From Planctomycetota bacterium (GTDB lineage: Bacteria; Planctomycetota; UBA11346), in the NCBI GenBank assembly GCA_007693455.1, contig REDP01000202.1, positions 1 through 35,622 on the forward strand: a DNA stretch of 35,622 bases, written 5' to 3'. Positions 1 through 7,687 of the stretch are shown piece by piece; positions within the stretch are counted from its first letter, which is position 1; each line of letters starts with the position of its first letter. Below the pieces are notes generated by a model that was not told the origin of the DNA, searched no databases, and saw nothing but the letters and a program-made list of their open reading frames with translations. The translations under genes and the position numbers were made by a program.

Positions 1-70
1 CTTTTTGCGTTAAAAGCATGCACCGCGAAGCGGAAATTCCTTACCCAAGGTGAGCCTTGCACCGCCCTGT
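1..70 (+). mobile_element. MITE-like repeat, copy A (right part only, cut by window edge)
   Basis: This is the right half of the short repeat described at 11496-11637. It begins in the T-run and TTAAAAG hairpin and continues through the CCGCGAAGCGG hairpin. It ends in a diverged right terminal repeat finishing with ACCGCCCTG at about 61-69. The left half lies outside the window, so its target duplication cannot be tested. It sits just upstream of ribE and may separate ribE from the gene before it. Confidence 0.8.
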
Positions 71-124
71 GCTGAGCAATGAACCTGCTCTTGCCTCATC
101 GCTGCCAGGTGCTGTGATTGGGAC

Positions 125-718
125 ATGTTCACGGGAATCATCGAGCATGTATCAACCCTTTCCGCGGTCAGTGCCCAAGGCGCAGATCGTATGCTACAGA
201 TAGATCTCGGCCCTTTGCTTGAGGGCACTCGACTAGGTGATAGTATAGCTGTTAATGGCATTTGCCTGACGGTGGCCAAACTTGAAGGGAGGAATGCGTT
301 CTTTCAGGCAGGGGCAGAAACGTTACGCAAATCCACTGCTGGGCAGTGGCGAACCGGTAGCCGGGTCAATCTGGAACGGGCCTTAGCCCTGGGGGATCGC
401 CTTGGCGGCCATATGGTATCGGGTCATGTTGATGGCATTGGTCGTATTCATGCGCGCCGACCAGAAGGCAAGAGCGAACGCTTTGAAATTCTTCTCCCAG
501 AAGATGGCAGTGTGCGCGTGGTGGAAAAGGGGAGCATTACTGTGGATGGGATTTCGTTGACGACCTGGGAGTGCAGCGGGCGGCGTTGTGCCATATCGGT
601 GATCCAGCATACCTTGGCCCATACGACCCTGGGACAGGCGCGTCCAGGTACTGCGGTAAACCTGGAACAAGACCTCATTGGCCGCTGGGTTGCGGCCATG
701 GTTACGGGGGGAGTTTAG
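125..718 (+). CDS. ribE: Riboflavin synthase, alpha subunit
   Basis: Riboflavin synthase converts two molecules of 6,7-dimethyl-8-ribityllumazine into riboflavin plus a pyrimidinedione in the cytoplasm. The 197-residue protein has the family length and its two tandem lumazine-binding repeats. Repeat 1 opens with the invariant N-terminus MFTGIIE and contains SIAVNGICLTV around residues 40-50. Repeat 2 contains VSGHVDGIG near residue 100 and SITVDGISLTT near 137. The start is fixed by the MFTGIIE motif; the Shine-Dalgarno site in front of it is poor. The stop codon lies 3 nt before the glnE start, so the two genes are probably translationally coupled. The symbol is ribE in most bacteria and ribC in E. 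coli. Confidence 0.96.
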   Translation: MFTGIIEHVSTLSAVSAQGADRMLQIDLGPLLEGTRLGDSIAVNGICLTVAKLEGRNAFFQAGAETLRKSTAGQWRTGSRVNLERALALGDRLGGHMVSGHVDGIGRIHARRPEGKSERFEILLPEDGSVRVVEKGSITVDGISLTTWECSGRRCAISVIQHTLAHTTLGQARPGTAVNLEQDLIGRWVAAMVTGGV

Positions 719-721
719 GAG

Positions 722-3700
722 ATGGCTGCCGCTCCGCGACTATCCCCCCGACAGCAGCTTGAACTGGAATATGGTGATCCAGCGGTTTCCGTCCTGGCAC
801 GAGTGGATACCATGGCGGCATCATTCACTGATCCCGATGATATTGTTCGGGCAGTGCGGCGTTTTATTACCAATGATGGTCGGATTGCCACTGAGTTGCG
901 CAGTTTAGGTCATGACCCCATTGCCTTGGAATGTTTGGTGCGCTTGGCGGGTTGTTCGCGCTTTGGCTTGGGCATTGCTATTTTTGAGTATGGCCAGTTT
1001 TGGGCCGTGGTACAGGACCGCCTGTTTCGTCAGGTGTGGGGGCGTCAGTCCATGCGCGAGGAATGGGGACACTTTCGCGCCAATCAATATTCCCTCGAGG
1101 GGCGCATTAACGCACTTCTGGCCTTTCAGCATCGCCATTTATTGCGCATTATCCTGGGTGATCTCATGGGAGATCTTACTCTCCCGGCGATTACGGCGGA
1201 GATCGCCGACCTTGCCGATGTATGCATTCAGGCGGCTGTTGATCTTGCCGAGGAGGCAACCATGGCCCGTTGGGGGCAACCTCCAGCCCGCCTCACCGTA
1301 TTTGCGATGGGCAAGCTTGGCGCGCGTGAGTTGAATTATTCCTCAGATATTGATCTTATTTTCAGTTACACCATCCAAGAAGAACGTCAGCAAGATGACA
1401 TTGGTGCGCATGAATATTGCTGCCGCTGGGGGCAGGAAATTATTCGCATTCTCGATACGACCCACTCGCGAGGGCGCCTCTATCGCGTTGATATGCGCTT
1501 ACGCCCTGAGGGCGCGAGTGGTGAGTTGGCGTTGGCAAATAGCGAGATTCACGACTACTGTTACTCCGTTGGGCGTAGCTGGGAGCGTCAGGCCTGGATT
1601 AAGGCTCGTGCTGTTGCTGGTGATCTCGCTGCAGGCCAAGCACTGATTCAGGAATTGCAGCCGTGGATATTCCCCATCGACCCTCGCTGGGAAGAACTCA
1701 AAGACGCCGCGGTGATGCGGCAACGCATTGAAGAGCGCTGTAGTGATGAGGATGTCAAGATAGGCGCCGGTGGTATTCGTGATATCGAATTTCTTGTTCA
1801 GTATTACCAATTGGGCTGGGGTGGACGCATTCCGGAACTGCGTCAACGCTCGACCTTGGATGTTATGGACGCTTTGCAGCGGCATGGCCTGATGACCCGT
1901 GAACACCACGAGCAACTTGCCAGCGACTATGAATGGTTGCGCATGGTAGAGCATCGCCTGCAGATGTGGGAGTCGCGGCAAGTGCACGCATTGCCCGATC
2001 AAGACGAACAACGCCGCCATGTGGCAGACCGCTGTGGCTATCAGGGGCCAGACGGTTTGCAGCGCTTTGATGCAGATCTCAATGACCTCCGTCTTCGCGT
2101 GCGGGCATTGGCAGAGGAGCACTATCTTGGCATAGACGATGAGCGGGCCGCTGCTTTTGCCCTGATCCATATGCAGGATCCCCCCGCATCAGTGCGCGAG
2201 CGCTTGTTGTCCTCGGTGGGTTTTCGTGATCCAGATCGAGCCATACAGCTTATTCGCTCCTTGGCCCATGAGCCCTTCTTCTTGCTGCGACGATCACGTA
2301 CTGAACACGCCTTAGCCGAGTTATTACCCGATTTACTGCTTGATCTCGGCCGCAGTCCCAATCCCGATCGTGCGCTGCAAAACTTTGTGCGGATTGTCGA
2401 TTCTGTGGGCGGGCGCGCTCTGTTTTATGAGCAGATGATTCGTCAGGGCGATGCCAGACGCCGCTTAACCAACCTTGCTGGATGGGCAGATGCCTTGGTG
2501 GAACAGATGGTGCGGCATCCTGGTTTAGCCGATGAAGTTGTGGAGCGTCTGCATCGTGGTGTGGCGAGTTTGCCCGAGATGATTGCCGAATTACGTGATC
2601 AGGTTCATGGTGAAAAGCATGACTACCTCATTACTACGGTGCAGTTTTTACAGACTCGAGAATTGGTTGCCACCGCCATCGAAGACCTTGAAGGGGTTAT
2701 GCCAGCGGTGATCAGTCGCCATCTTTCTGCCGTGGCCCAGGCTATTATTCAGATCCTCTATGAGTGGCATGTGGATCATATGGCGCAGCGATGGGGAATG
2801 CCGCGCCTGGCCAATGGCGAGCCCGATCGCTTTGCGATTATTGGGCTTGGTAAATCTGGCTCGGGGGAAATGAGCTATGCTTCAGATCTCGATGTGTGTT
2901 TTGTCCATGATGGTGCGAGTCATTGCCCTGATGGTGACCATCAGGGAGATCAGTTTTGGCAGCGCGTGGCCCAGGGCATTATGCGCGATTGCCAGGAAGC
3001 GCGTCTGTATGAAATCGATGCGCGGCTACGACCCTGGGGCGACCAGGGTGCTTTAGTGGTAAGTCGCGCAACAATCGAGCGCTACTGGCGGCAACCGCGT
3101 GAGCTCTGGGAGCGCTTGGCTCATACGCGCATTTCCCCCATGGCAGGGGATGAAAGCTTGGGCACAATGATTGTGAAGCACATTGCTGATGCGGTCATTC
3201 ATACCCCATTGGCTCCCGATGCGGTGACCCAGGTGGTAACCATGCGCCATCGCTTGCAGCACAGCGTTGAGCAACGAGATCACGTCAAGCGTGGGCCCGG
3301 TGGCTATGTAGACGTGGAGTTTTTAGTGCAGTTTGGGCTTATGGGGGGGCTGCAGTTGGGGCATATGCTGCCCGTGCCAGAAGCGCCACGCTCGGCGGTT
3401 GAGGGGCTTTCCTGGCGCGCCCGAGAACTCGTTCCCCCCGTGCTTGCGGAACTTCACGATGGAGATCATGAACTGGGAGAGCTGCCAGTGGGGCAGCCCA
3501 TCGCCAGTGCTTTGGTGGGCTTGCAGCAGGCTGGACTGATTGCCCCGCAGGCTGCTGCAGACATGTTGGTTGGGCTTACCTTGCTGCGCTGGGTGGAGTC
3601 GCGCATGCGTTTGTATGCCGGAAAAGCGATTTCCCATCTCCCTACTGATATTCAGGCGCGAACCAGTTTTGCCCGCTGTGCTGGCTATCAGTCGCTTGCC

Positions 3701-3799
3701 GATATGGACCAAGATCTGCATTTGGTGCGTGAGCGTTGCCGTTTTTGGTTTGACTATTACATTTGTGAGGGCTTGCCGGCAGACCATGCGCAAGGATGA
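722..3799 (+). CDS. glnE: Bifunctional glutamine synthetase adenylyltransferase / adenylyl-removing enzyme
   Basis: GlnE attaches AMP to glutamine synthetase, and removes it, in response to nitrogen status relayed by PII. The 1025-residue protein is longer than E. coli GlnE (946) but keeps both nucleotidyltransferase halves. The N-terminal de-adenylylating domain has GKLGARELNYSSDIDLIF at 197-214, with metal ligands D209 and D211. The C-terminal adenylylating domain has GKSGSGEMSYASDLDV from 710, with D722 and D724. Each half is followed by its own copy of the GG-x-x-D-x-EFLVQ motif (IGAGGIRDIEFLVQ and RGPGGYVDVEFLVQ). The ATG at 722 has its AGGAG directly adjacent, which is too close for good initiation, so coupling to ribE or a start at the later Met31 is possible. 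No glutamine synthetase or PII gene is in the window. Confidence 0.95.
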   Translation: MAAAPRLSPRQQLELEYGDPAVSVLARVDTMAASFTDPDDIVRAVRRFITNDGRIATELRSLGHDPIALECLVRLAGCSRFGLGIAIFEYGQFWAVVQDRLFRQVWGRQSMREEWGHFRANQYSLEGRINALLAFQHRHLLRIILGDLMGDLTLPAITAEIADLADVCIQAAVDLAEEATMARWGQPPARLTVFAMGKLGARELNYSSDIDLIFSYTIQEERQQDDIGAHEYCCRWGQEIIRILDTTHSRGRLYRVDMRLRPEGASGELALANSEIHDYCYSVGRSWERQAWIKARAVAGDLAAGQALIQELQPWIFPIDPRWEELKDAAVMRQRIEERCSDEDVKIGAGGIRDIEFLVQYYQLGWGGRIPELRQRSTLDVMDALQRHGLMTREHHEQLASDYEWLRMVEHRLQMWESRQVHALPDQDEQRRHVADRCGYQGPDGLQRFDADLNDLRLRVRALAEEHYLGIDDERAAAFALIHMQDPPASVRERLLSSVGFRDPDRAIQLIRSLAHEPFFLLRRSRTEHALAELLPDLLLDLGRSPNPDRALQNFVRIVDSVGGRALFYEQMIRQGDARRRLTNLAGWADALVEQMVRHPGLADEVVERLHRGVASLPEMIAELRDQVHGEKHDYLITTVQFLQTRELVATAIEDLEGVMPAVISRHLSAVAQAIIQILYEWHVDHMAQRWGMPRLANGEPDRFAIIGLGKSGSGEMSYASDLDVCFVHDGASHCPDGDHQGDQFWQRVAQGIMRDCQEARLYEIDARLRPWGDQGALVVSRATIERYWRQPRELWERLAHTRISPMAGDESLGTMIVKHIADAVIHTPLAPDAVTQVVTMRHRLQHSVEQRDHVKRGPGGYVDVEFLVQFGLMGGLQLGHMLPVPEAPRSAVEGLSWRARELVPPVLAELHDGDHELGELPVGQPIASALVGLQQAGLIAPQAAADMLVGLTLLRWVESRMRLYAGKAISHLPTDIQARTSFARCAGYQSLADMDQDLHLVRERCRFWFDYYICEGLPADHAQG

Positions 3800-3818
3800 G
3801 CACCAAGGAGGCTGCGAA

Positions 3819-4277
3819 ATGGACATGATATGGAAAAGCGAGTATGAAATAGGCCTTGCCGAAAGCGATGTCCAGCATCGCTACTTTCTTGATCTCCTGC
3901 GTCGCTTACAGGAGCATGAAAACAGCGACCTCCATGATCGAGAGGCGCGTATGCTGCTGCGTGAAATTGATCGCTATGCCTACTACCACTTTTCTAGCGA
4001 AGAATTATTGATGAGTATCTATCGCTATCCCGACTTGCATCAGCGCAAGCACAAGCACTTTAATCTGTTACAGGTACTCGATAAGAAGATTTGCGATTTT
4101 CGCCAATTGGGAACCAAGGTTGGACCTCTATGTAAGTTTCTCACGCGATGGTTTTTTCGTCATATTGATGATGACGATCGCGAAATGGCCCGCTATATTC
4201 GTCGTAGTCGCGAAACCGATCAGAGTATCGATCCGCGGCATATGACCGCCTCCATTAGCCGCGACCTGCGCCTTTAG
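3819..4277 (+). CDS. Bacteriohemerythrin (single-domain O2-binding di-iron protein)
   Basis: Hemerythrin proteins bind O2 at a di-iron site in a four-helix bundle and are used for oxygen storage, delivery or sensing. The 152-residue protein carries the full ligand set: H20 in DVQH, H57 and E61 in HFSSEE, H74 and H78 in HQRKH, and a C-terminal H-I-x-x-x-D (RHIDDDD). It is a stand-alone domain with no signal peptide or fused signalling domain, so it should be cytoplasmic. The start at 3819 is chosen for the AAGGAG at 3805-3810. It lies 19 nt after glnE, so it is probably the third gene of the ribE operon. Its stop is only 1 nt from the lipA stop on the other strand, leaving no room for a terminator, so the transcripts must overlap. 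The role in this operon is unknown. Confidence 0.9.
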   Translation: MDMIWKSEYEIGLAESDVQHRYFLDLLRRLQEHENSDLHDREARMLLREIDRYAYYHFSSEELLMSIYRYPDLHQRKHKHFNLLQVLDKKICDFRQLGTKVGPLCKFLTRWFFRHIDDDDREMARYIRRSRETDQSIDPRHMTASISRDLRL

Positions 4278-4278
4278 G

Positions 4279-5208
4279 CTACCCTGCGGTTTGCTGCGCT
4301 GCCCGCATTTTTCGTAGATCAAGCGCGCCTTTGAGCACTTCTTCAGCGAAGTAACTTGAGCGAATATAGGGCCCTGATGCCACGTAGGAAAAGCCGAGTT
4401 CCTTGCCCCATTGTTCGTAGACGCGAAACTGTTCAGGTTCGACGAAACGCATAATATCGTGATGCTTAAGCGATGGCCGGAGGTATTGCCCCACGGTAAA
4501 GATGTCCACCCCATGGGCTCGGAGATCTTCCATGAGGACGCGAATTTCGGCATCGGTTTCGCCAAGTCCCACCATAATCCCACTCTTGGTCCATATCTCA
4601 GGGTCCCGTTGCTTCACTCGCTGCAAGAGATCGAGGGAGCGCTGGTACTGTGCCTGAGGGCGAACGCTGCGGTATAAGCGCGGGATGGTTTCCATATTGT
4701 GATTAAAAACATCAGGACGAGCATCAATAACCGTATCAACGGCCTGCCAGTCGCCACAAAAATCAGGGGTCAGTACTTCAACCAGTCCAGCGGGATTTTG
4801 TTCCCGCAGGGCGGCAATGGTGGCGGCAAAGTGTTCGCTTCCCCCGCCAGGGATATCATCGCGATTGACGGAAGTTAAGACCACAAAGTCTAAACCCAGT
4901 TCACCCACGGCGCGAGCTACGCGCTGCGGTTCGGTGGGATCTAAGGGGTCGATTTCGCCGCGCTTGCCTGTTTTTACATCACAGAAGGTACAGGTGCGGG
5001 TGCAGGTATCCCCCATCAGCATAAAGGTTGCCACGCGCTTGGAGTAGCATTCATGGCGATTGGGACATGCGGCCTCTTCACAGACGGTCACTAGGCCTTC
5101 GCGGCGCAGTACCTCATTGGTATGGGCACTGTGAGATTTGCGATTGAGGGGCCGCTTAAACCACTTGGGGAGGCGTTCGCGGGAATCGCTGATCGGTACG
5201 ACGGCCAT
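4279..5208 (-). CDS. lipA: Lipoyl synthase (radical SAM, two 4Fe-4S clusters)
   Basis: LipA inserts two sulfur atoms into protein-bound octanoyl groups to make the lipoyl cofactor of 2-oxoacid dehydrogenases and the glycine cleavage system. The 309-residue protein shows both cluster motifs. The auxiliary cluster uses C43, C48 and C54 (CEEAACPNRHEC), and the radical-SAM cluster uses C69, C73 and C76 (CTRTCTFC). The C-terminal RSSY motif, whose serine completes the auxiliary cluster, is present in YIRSSYFAEE. Length and motif spacing are normal. It is monocistronic here and divergent from obg across a 199-bp intergenic region. No lipB is nearby. Confidence 0.97.
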   Translation of the reverse strand: MAVVPISDSRERLPKWFKRPLNRKSHSAHTNEVLRREGLVTVCEEAACPNRHECYSKRVATFMLMGDTCTRTCTFCDVKTGKRGEIDPLDPTEPQRVARAVGELGLDFVVLTSVNRDDIPGGGSEHFAATIAALREQNPAGLVEVLTPDFCGDWQAVDTVIDARPDVFNHNMETIPRLYRSVRPQAQYQRSLDLLQRVKQRDPEIWTKSGIMVGLGETDAEIRVLMEDLRAHGVDIFTVGQYLRPSLKHHDIMRFVEPEQFRVYEQWGKELGFSYVASGPYIRSSYFAEEVLKGALDLRKMRAAQQTAG

Positions 5209-5407
5209 ATGCTGTACTCCAAGGCAGTCCTCAGTCGCAGTGATGACTGGGGGATATCTGATGTTCTGGTCTCGCGTGCGGACCTGCGGCAGCCTAAAGC
5301 TGAGGGCGTGCAGCCAAGCGGCACTTGGCTTGGGGCTGTGTGTGGGGTAACGAGCTGTCTTGAGTATGCGGCTTGCAATACCTGTCGATCACCATGATAC
5401 CCCGACC
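5209..5407. promoter_or_regulatory. Divergent intergenic region between lipA and obg
   Basis: This 199-bp spacer must contain the promoters of lipA (leftward) and obg (rightward). I see no convincing -10/-35 pair. A small hairpin, GCCAAG-CGGCA-CTTGGC, lies near 5312-5328 and could form in the obg leader. Nothing in it resembles a gene. Confidence 0.4.
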
Positions 5408-6409
5408 ATGATGCACGACGAAGCGACCATAGTGATACGATCGGGGAACGGCGGTGATGGCTGCGTCAGTTTCCGCCGCGAAAAATATGTCCCCGAGGGC
5501 GGCCCTGATGGCGGTGATGGGGGGCGAGGTGGCGATGTGGTGATCATTGCTCGGCGCAACCTCAATACTCTCAGCGCCTTTATTCGCCGTCGCCATTGGA
5601 AGGCCCCCCACGGAGAACAGGGGGGCAGTCGCAATTGTAGTGGAGCCAAAGGGAATGACTTGGTCCTTGAAGTACCCTGCGGTACTTTGGTGATTGATGC
5701 TGATAGCCAGGCGCTCATTGCCGATATGACATCCCCAGACCAGCCCTTTGTGGTGGCTGCTGGTGGCATTGGCGGCAAGGGGAATACGCGCTTTAAAAGC
5801 GCCACCAATCAAACCCCACGCAAGGCTACACCTGGCCAGCCCGGAACCCAGCTTTCCCTGCGTCTGGAACTCAAGCTGATGGCTGATGTTGGGGTCATCG
5901 GCTTTCCCAATGCGGGCAAGAGCACCTTGCTGTCTCGGCTTTCACGGGCGACGCCCAAAATTGGAGCCTACCCATTTACCACCCTCGAGCCACAGCCTGG
6001 AGTTATTGAACGTGATGGTCGCAGTATCGTCATGGCCGATATTCCTGGTTTAATTGCAGGTGCGGCTGAGGGGGTTGGCCTGGGACATCAGTTCCTGCGA
6101 CACGTTGAGCGCTGCCGCTTGCTACTGCACCTGGTCGATGGCAGTGAGGGCGAGAGTGATGCCATGCTTGAGCGTATTGAGGTGCTCAATAACGAACTGC
6201 GGCGATTCTCACCCCTGCTGGCTGGCAAAGAGCAGGTCGTCGTTCTCAACAAGCAGGATGTGTGTCCAGAACTCCCCGCCATAGCTCGGGAAATTTCTCA
6301 GCGCCTGGGCTTACCGGTGTTGACTGTCTCTGGCGTTTCTGGCGAGGGTCTGCGCGACCTGGAGAACACCCTGTTACAGCGCGTGCCCGAATCCCTGGTG
6401 GAAGAGTAG
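5408..6409 (+). CDS. obg: GTPase Obg (ribosome-assembly / stress GTPase)
   Basis: Obg is an essential GTPase of 50S subunit maturation and stress signalling. The glycine-rich Obg fold is at the N-terminus (GDGCVSFRRE, GGPDGGDGGRGGDV). The G domain follows: G1 GFPNAGKST, G2 PFTTLEPQ, G3 DIPGLIAGA, G4 NKQD and G5 around SGVSG. The protein is 333 residues and lacks the acidic C-terminal tail of E. coli ObgE (390 residues), which is common outside proteobacteria. An open frame reaches back to an ATG at 5360. I prefer the twin ATGs at 5408/5411 because homologues begin a few residues before DEA. No clear Shine-Dalgarno site precedes either, so the exact start is uncertain. Confidence 0.95.
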   Translation: MMHDEATIVIRSGNGGDGCVSFRREKYVPEGGPDGGDGGRGGDVVIIARRNLNTLSAFIRRRHWKAPHGEQGGSRNCSGAKGNDLVLEVPCGTLVIDADSQALIADMTSPDQPFVVAAGGIGGKGNTRFKSATNQTPRKATPGQPGTQLSLRLELKLMADVGVIGFPNAGKSTLLSRLSRATPKIGAYPFTTLEPQPGVIERDGRSIVMADIPGLIAGAAEGVGLGHQFLRHVERCRLLLHLVDGSEGESDAMLERIEVLNNELRRFSPLLAGKEQVVVLNKQDVCPELPAIAREISQRLGLPVLTVSGVSGEGLRDLENTLLQRVPESLVEE

Positions 6410-6528
6410 GTGTGGGCTGAAGCTGTCGACGCCGTGTAGGGATGCCGCGAACCGAAAGATGCGCCAAAGTCATCCTGCTTGAGTTTGGTGATTTTGATCC
6501 AACATCCTGCCTCCTGAGAAAGGATTCT

Positions 6529-7086
6529 ATGATGGCCACCCCCCAGCGTATCTATAATATTTACCGTCAATTACATCGGGATGCGGAGACCATCTACGAT
6601 TTTCAGGTAGCCGCTGGAGGCCGTATTAGCGGCACGGTAACCATGCTGCGTGCTGGTGATGCGGCGCTGCCGCTGCGTCGTTGGGCCGAAGAGATGCATG
6701 AACTTATTGGCGTCCTGCGCGGCACTCATGATGATCCCTATATTATGGAGGCGACGCAAACCTGGTACTGGGCCAGTATCTATGCGGTGCTCAAAGATCA
6801 GTCATGGGAAGACTTAGACTTTGCCGCAGCCCGTGAGCAGGCCCCTCGCTCACAGGTTTTTGATTGTGATCAATTGGCGTTTCAGGTGGATCGTTTGGCT
6901 GCCTTGGGGCCAGAGCAGGCCCCCCCACGAAAACTGTTCTTACTCTGGTGCGTTGCCGATGTGCTCTACCGCCAGGCCACGCCCCCAGCACAGCAGCGTA
7001 GTATCGAAGAAATCATGGAAGTGGACCTGCAAGACATGCTCAAGCGATCCTATCTCAAGCCCGTGATAGAGGCTGTACCCGCTTGA
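6529..7086 (+). CDS. Conserved-looking protein of unknown function downstream of obg
   Basis: A 185-residue, mostly helical, soluble protein I do not recognise. The start at 6529 (two Met codons in a row) is preceded by GAAAGGA at good spacing. An upstream ATG at 6442 lacks such a site. The segment RRWAEEMHELIGVLRG, followed by an acidic stretch and IMEATQTWYW, faintly resembles the metal-binding helices of all-alpha NTP pyrophosphatases (MazG/HisE type), but the full signature is not visible. Aromatic residues are frequent. It follows obg by 119 bp on the same strand and may share its transcript. No signal peptide or membrane segment is evident. Codon use looks like the neighbours, so I believe it is a real gene. 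Confidence 0.75.
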   Translation: MMATPQRIYNIYRQLHRDAETIYDFQVAAGGRISGTVTMLRAGDAALPLRRWAEEMHELIGVLRGTHDDPYIMEATQTWYWASIYAVLKDQSWEDLDFAAAREQAPRSQVFDCDQLAFQVDRLAALGPEQAPPRKLFLLWCVADVLYRQATPPAQQRSIEEIMEVDLQDMLKRSYLKPVIEAVPA

Positions 7087-7094
7087 TATCCAGG

Positions 7095-7445
7095 CTATGT
7101 CCCGCCTTGTGGGCAACCAATGCGTTTGACATCGTCAATAGTGTCAGCTTGATGGATGGCATCTGCTAAGCCGGTTATCGTAATTGCGCGTTGCATGCGA
7201 TCATTACAACCAACTATCCAGCTACAGCCATGGCCACGTTCCATAATCGAATTACTTAAGACCAGCGCACTTAAAAGTGGTGAAGTTGGTACGGCAATGA
7301 GATGGCAATCAATGATTGTATGCCGTACTCCCCGTTCGAAAAGATCCTCAAACAGGCTCAACCACTCTTCACTATCACAGGCCCCAGCTGTGGGTCCCGC
7401 AGTGATAATCGTCCACGGTGCTTGTTCTTGGATTTCCACATCCAT
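7095..7445 (-). CDS. Stand-alone STAS-domain protein (anti-sigma factor antagonist-like)
   Basis: A 116-residue protein whose middle and end fit the STAS fold. A strand (RHTIIDCHLI) leads into the region holding the phosphorylatable serine in SpoIIAA-type proteins (here AVPTSPLLSAL), then a helix, the strand CSWIVGC and the terminal pattern ITGLADAIHQADTIDD typical of the last STAS helix. STAS proteins usually act as antagonists of anti-sigma factors or as subunits of stressosome-like switches. The usual D-S-S-G is replaced by P-T-S-P, so serine phosphorylation is possible but unproven. The ATG at 7445 has an AAAGAGA upstream. No kinase, phosphatase or sigma factor gene is adjacent. It converges on the obg-side gene, 8 bp between stops. 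Confidence 0.65.
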   Translation of the reverse strand: MDVEIQEQAPWTIITAGPTAGACDSEEWLSLFEDLFERGVRHTIIDCHLIAVPTSPLLSALVLSNSIMERGHGCSWIVGCNDRMQRAITITGLADAIHQADTIDDVKRIGCPQGGT

Positions 7446-7534
7446 GGCATAATCTCTTTAGGCAATGGGTACCGTATCTGGGTATAATCGTTACGGCATC
7501 GTAGCCGCATGGTTTGATCGTGGCAAGCGGAGAA

Positions 7535-7687
7535 ATGCATCACTACTACACAATGGGTTTCATGATCCTTGACCGCGCTGGTGGCAGCAATGAGTTGCGG
7601 CAGCTCCTCGACAATACCATGTCTGGCCAGGGAAACTGCTCGAAGAAAATGGCTTCCTTGCCAGCCTACGAAGGGGTATCTGTTTGA
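7535..7687 (+). CDS. Possible 50-residue protein translationally coupled to xerD
   Basis: An open frame of 50 codons begins with ATG at 7535 behind GCGGAGAA and ends at TGA 7685-7687. That stop overlaps the TTG start of xerD in the four bases TTGA, the arrangement of translationally coupled genes. The product starts MHHYYTMGFMILDRAG and ends AYEGVSV. It has no similarity I recognise, no clear membrane segment, one cysteine and several internal Met. The 238-bp spacer has no other candidate gene. It could be a leader peptide controlling xerD, a small real protein, or chance. Confidence 0.35.
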   Translation: MHHYYTMGFMILDRAGGSNELRQLLDNTMSGQGNCSKKMASLPAYEGVSV

